A stretch of DNA of 64,000 bases from NCBI RefSeq assembly GCF_003028855.1, contig NZ_CP028324.1, forward strand, positions 1,860,001 to 1,924,000, given 5' to 3'. The DNA comes from Pseudoduganella armeniaca (GTDB lineage Bacteria; Pseudomonadota; Gammaproteobacteria; Burkholderiales; Burkholderiaceae_D). The translations under genes and the position numbers were made by a program. Shown here piece by piece: positions 62,516 to 64,000 of the stretch (its first letter is position 1; each line of letters begins with the position of its first letter). The notes under the pieces are model-generated. The model had not been told where the DNA came from. It searched no databases and was given only the letters and a program-made list of their open reading frames with translations.

Positions 62516-64000
62516 ATGAACCGACACCTGCAGGCGCTGGCCGGCGCCATCCTCCTCTTCCTGTTCTGCGGCGCGTACGGCCAGGCGCTGCCCGCCGCCG
62601 TCAACACGGATCCAGCCCGCGCGGTTGTCACCTTGCCGGAGCCGGCCAACCCGGCGCTGCCATCGCTGATCCTGATCGGCGACTCCACGGTCCGCAACGG
62701 CAACGACGATGGCCAGGGCCAGGGTCCGTCCGGCCAGTGGGGCTGGGGTAGACCGATCGCGGATTACTTCGACACGGCCCGCATCAATGTCGTCAACCGC
62801 GCCGTTGGCGGCCTGTCCAGCCGCACCTACCTGACCAGCGGGCATTGGCAGCGCACGCTGGCGTTCGTCAGGCGCGGCGACGTCGTCGTCATGCAGTTCG
62901 GTCACAACGACGCCAGTCCCGTCAACGACGACCGGCGCGCGCGCGGCACGTTGCGCGGCACCGGCGAGGAAAGCGAAACCATCGACAACCTGCTGACAGG
63001 GCAGCGCGAGACGGTGCACACCTATGGCTGGTACCTGCGCCGCTTTATCGCCGACATCCGCGCCCACGGCGCCACGGCCATCGTTTGCTCGCCGGTGCCG
63101 TTCAAGCGCTGGGATGCCGATGGCAAAGTGAAGCGTGCGCCCGTCGACTACGGCGGCTGGGCGGCCCAGGTGGCGCGGCAGGAGCAAGTGGGCTTCATCG
63201 ACTTGAACGAAGCCGCCGCGGCACGCTACGACGCGCTGGGCCGCGACGCCGTGTTGCAGCTGTTCCCGCAGGTGACGCCGGAAGAGACGGTACACACCAA
63301 CCTGGCGGGCGCCCGGCTCAACGCCGAGGTGGTGGTGGCCGGCTTGCGCGCGCTGGGCGTGCCGGCGTTGGTGGAGGCGCTCAATGACAAGGGCCGCGCC
63401 ATCGCACCGCTGGAGGATGCGCGGCCCGTCGTTGCGGCCACGGCGGCGCCGCGGCGGCCGGCCAATGAGCTGCCCACGCTGTTCCTGGTCGGCGATTCGA
63501 CGGTGAAGAGCGGCGGCAAGGATGGCATGGTGGGCTGGGGCGAACGTATCGCGCCGTACTTCGACCCGGCCAGGGTCAACGTGGTCAACCACGCCATCGG
63601 TGGCCGCAGCAGCCGCACGTTCTATACGGAAGGACGCTGGGCGCGCGTGCTGGAGCAGTTGCGGCCGGGCGACGCGGTGCTGATCCAGTTCGGCCACAAC
63701 GACGGCGGGCGCATCGGTGATCCGGCCATGAAGGGGCGTGCATCCGGTGCCGGCACGGGAGCGGAGACCTTCATGGACCGTAAGGCCGACGGCAGCGTGG
63801 AGCAGGTGCACACGTTCGGCTGGTACATGGCGCGCTACGTGGCCGATGCGCGCGCGAAAGGCGCGACGGTCGTGCTGTTGTCGCCGGTGCCGCACCGGGA
63901 CCGCTGGCAGCGGGACCGCGATTTCGCCGATTTCGCCGCCTGGGGCAAGGAGGTGGCCCAGCAGGGCGGGGCGCTGTTCGCCGACCTGACGCTGGTGGTG
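62516..64000 (+). CDS. Exported tandem SGNH rhamnogalacturonan acetylesterase-like protein, cut at window end
   Basis: Open from the ATG at 62516 to the window edge (495 codons so far, no stop). Signal peptide LAGAILLFLFCGAYGQA. Two SGNH/CE12-like modules: first with GDST (S57), VNRAVGGLSSRTY, MQFGHNDAS and a late TVHTNLAGA block; second with GDST (S328), VNHAIGGRSSRTF and IQFGHNDGG, its end beyond the window. The D-x-x-H motif in module 1 reads E-T-V-H, so its acid may be Glu or the module may be impaired. Expected to remove acetyl groups from rhamnogalacturonan I. Two modules in one chain are unusual. Confidence 0.87.
   Translation, partial: MNRHLQALAGAILLFLFCGAYGQALPAAVNTDPARAVVTLPEPANPALPSLILIGDSTVRNGNDDGQGQGPSGQWGWGRPIADYFDTARINVVNRAVGGLSSRTYLTSGHWQRTLAFVRRGDVVVMQFGHNDASPVNDDRRARGTLRGTGEESETIDNLLTGQRETVHTYGWYLRRFIADIRAHGATAIVCSPVPFKRWDADGKVKRAPVDYGGWAAQVARQEQVGFIDLNEAAAARYDALGRDAVLQLFPQVTPEETVHTNLAGARLNAEVVVAGLRALGVPALVEALNDKGRAIAPLEDARPVVAATAAPRRPANELPTLFLVGDSTVKSGGKDGMVGWGERIAPYFDPARVNVVNHAIGGRSSRTFYTEGRWARVLEQLRPGDAVLIQFGHNDGGRIGDPAMKGRASGAGTGAETFMDRKADGSVEQVHTFGWYMARYVADARAKGATVVLLSPVPHRDRWQRDRDFADFAAWGKEVAQQGGALFADLTLVV

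Overview
The window is GC-rich, densely packed chromosomal DNA. It most resembles a betaproteobacterium of the Oxalobacteraceae (Massilia, Duganella or a relative). That placement is inferred from the gene orders yhdP–nitrilase–tldD and scpB–rluB–rimP–nusA–infB–rbfA–truB–typA, from the six large TonB-dependent receptors, and from the base composition. No rRNA, tRNA, CRISPR array, transposase or prophage gene was seen.

Layout. 1–2.6 kb: the end of a YhdP-like protein, a carbon-nitrogen hydrolase and tldD. 2.7–21.2 kb: five TonB-dependent receptors on the minus strand, interrupted by aroG and a TPR/aspartyl beta-hydroxylase gene. aroG has what looks like a complete transcription attenuator: promoter, a leader peptide rich in Phe/Tyr/Trp codons, an antiterminator pairing and a terminator. 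21.4–26 kb: a peptide-type ABC transporter (two permeases and a double ATPase with a 3' frameshift), then a DedA-like membrane protein fused to a rhodanese domain. 26.3–37 kb: glucokinase, then chromosome segregation, ribosome biogenesis and transcription/translation genes (scpB, rluB, rimP, nusA, infB, rbfA, truB). 37–43.6 kb: a 2H phosphoesterase, a frameshifted lipoprotein, a hybrid histidine kinase and typA.

43.8–64 kb forms an apparent L-rhamnose and rhamnogalacturonan utilisation locus. It has a large TonB-dependent receptor. A minus-strand operon rhaR-S-T-P-Q-K encodes a DeoR regulator, a rhamnose ABC importer and a sugar kinase. A divergent operon encodes the fused aldolase/dehydrogenase RhaD, the isomerase RhaI, a GH28 glycosidase and the RhaM mutarotase. 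Exported pectin-active enzymes follow: an esterase, a DUF1080 lipoprotein, a PL22-like oligogalacturonate lyase and a tandem SGNH rhamnogalacturonan acetylesterase cut by the window end. Together these would deacetylate and cut pectin outside the cytoplasm, import rhamnose and convert it to dihydroxyacetone phosphate plus a lactaldehyde-derived product.

A family of perfect or near-perfect palindromes built on GGGGTCAGTCCC or GGGGACAGGCACC motifs is scattered between genes. Three sit just after receptor stop codons and differ from one another by compensated base-pair changes. Two others are associated with duplicated 3' ends of the neighbouring gene.
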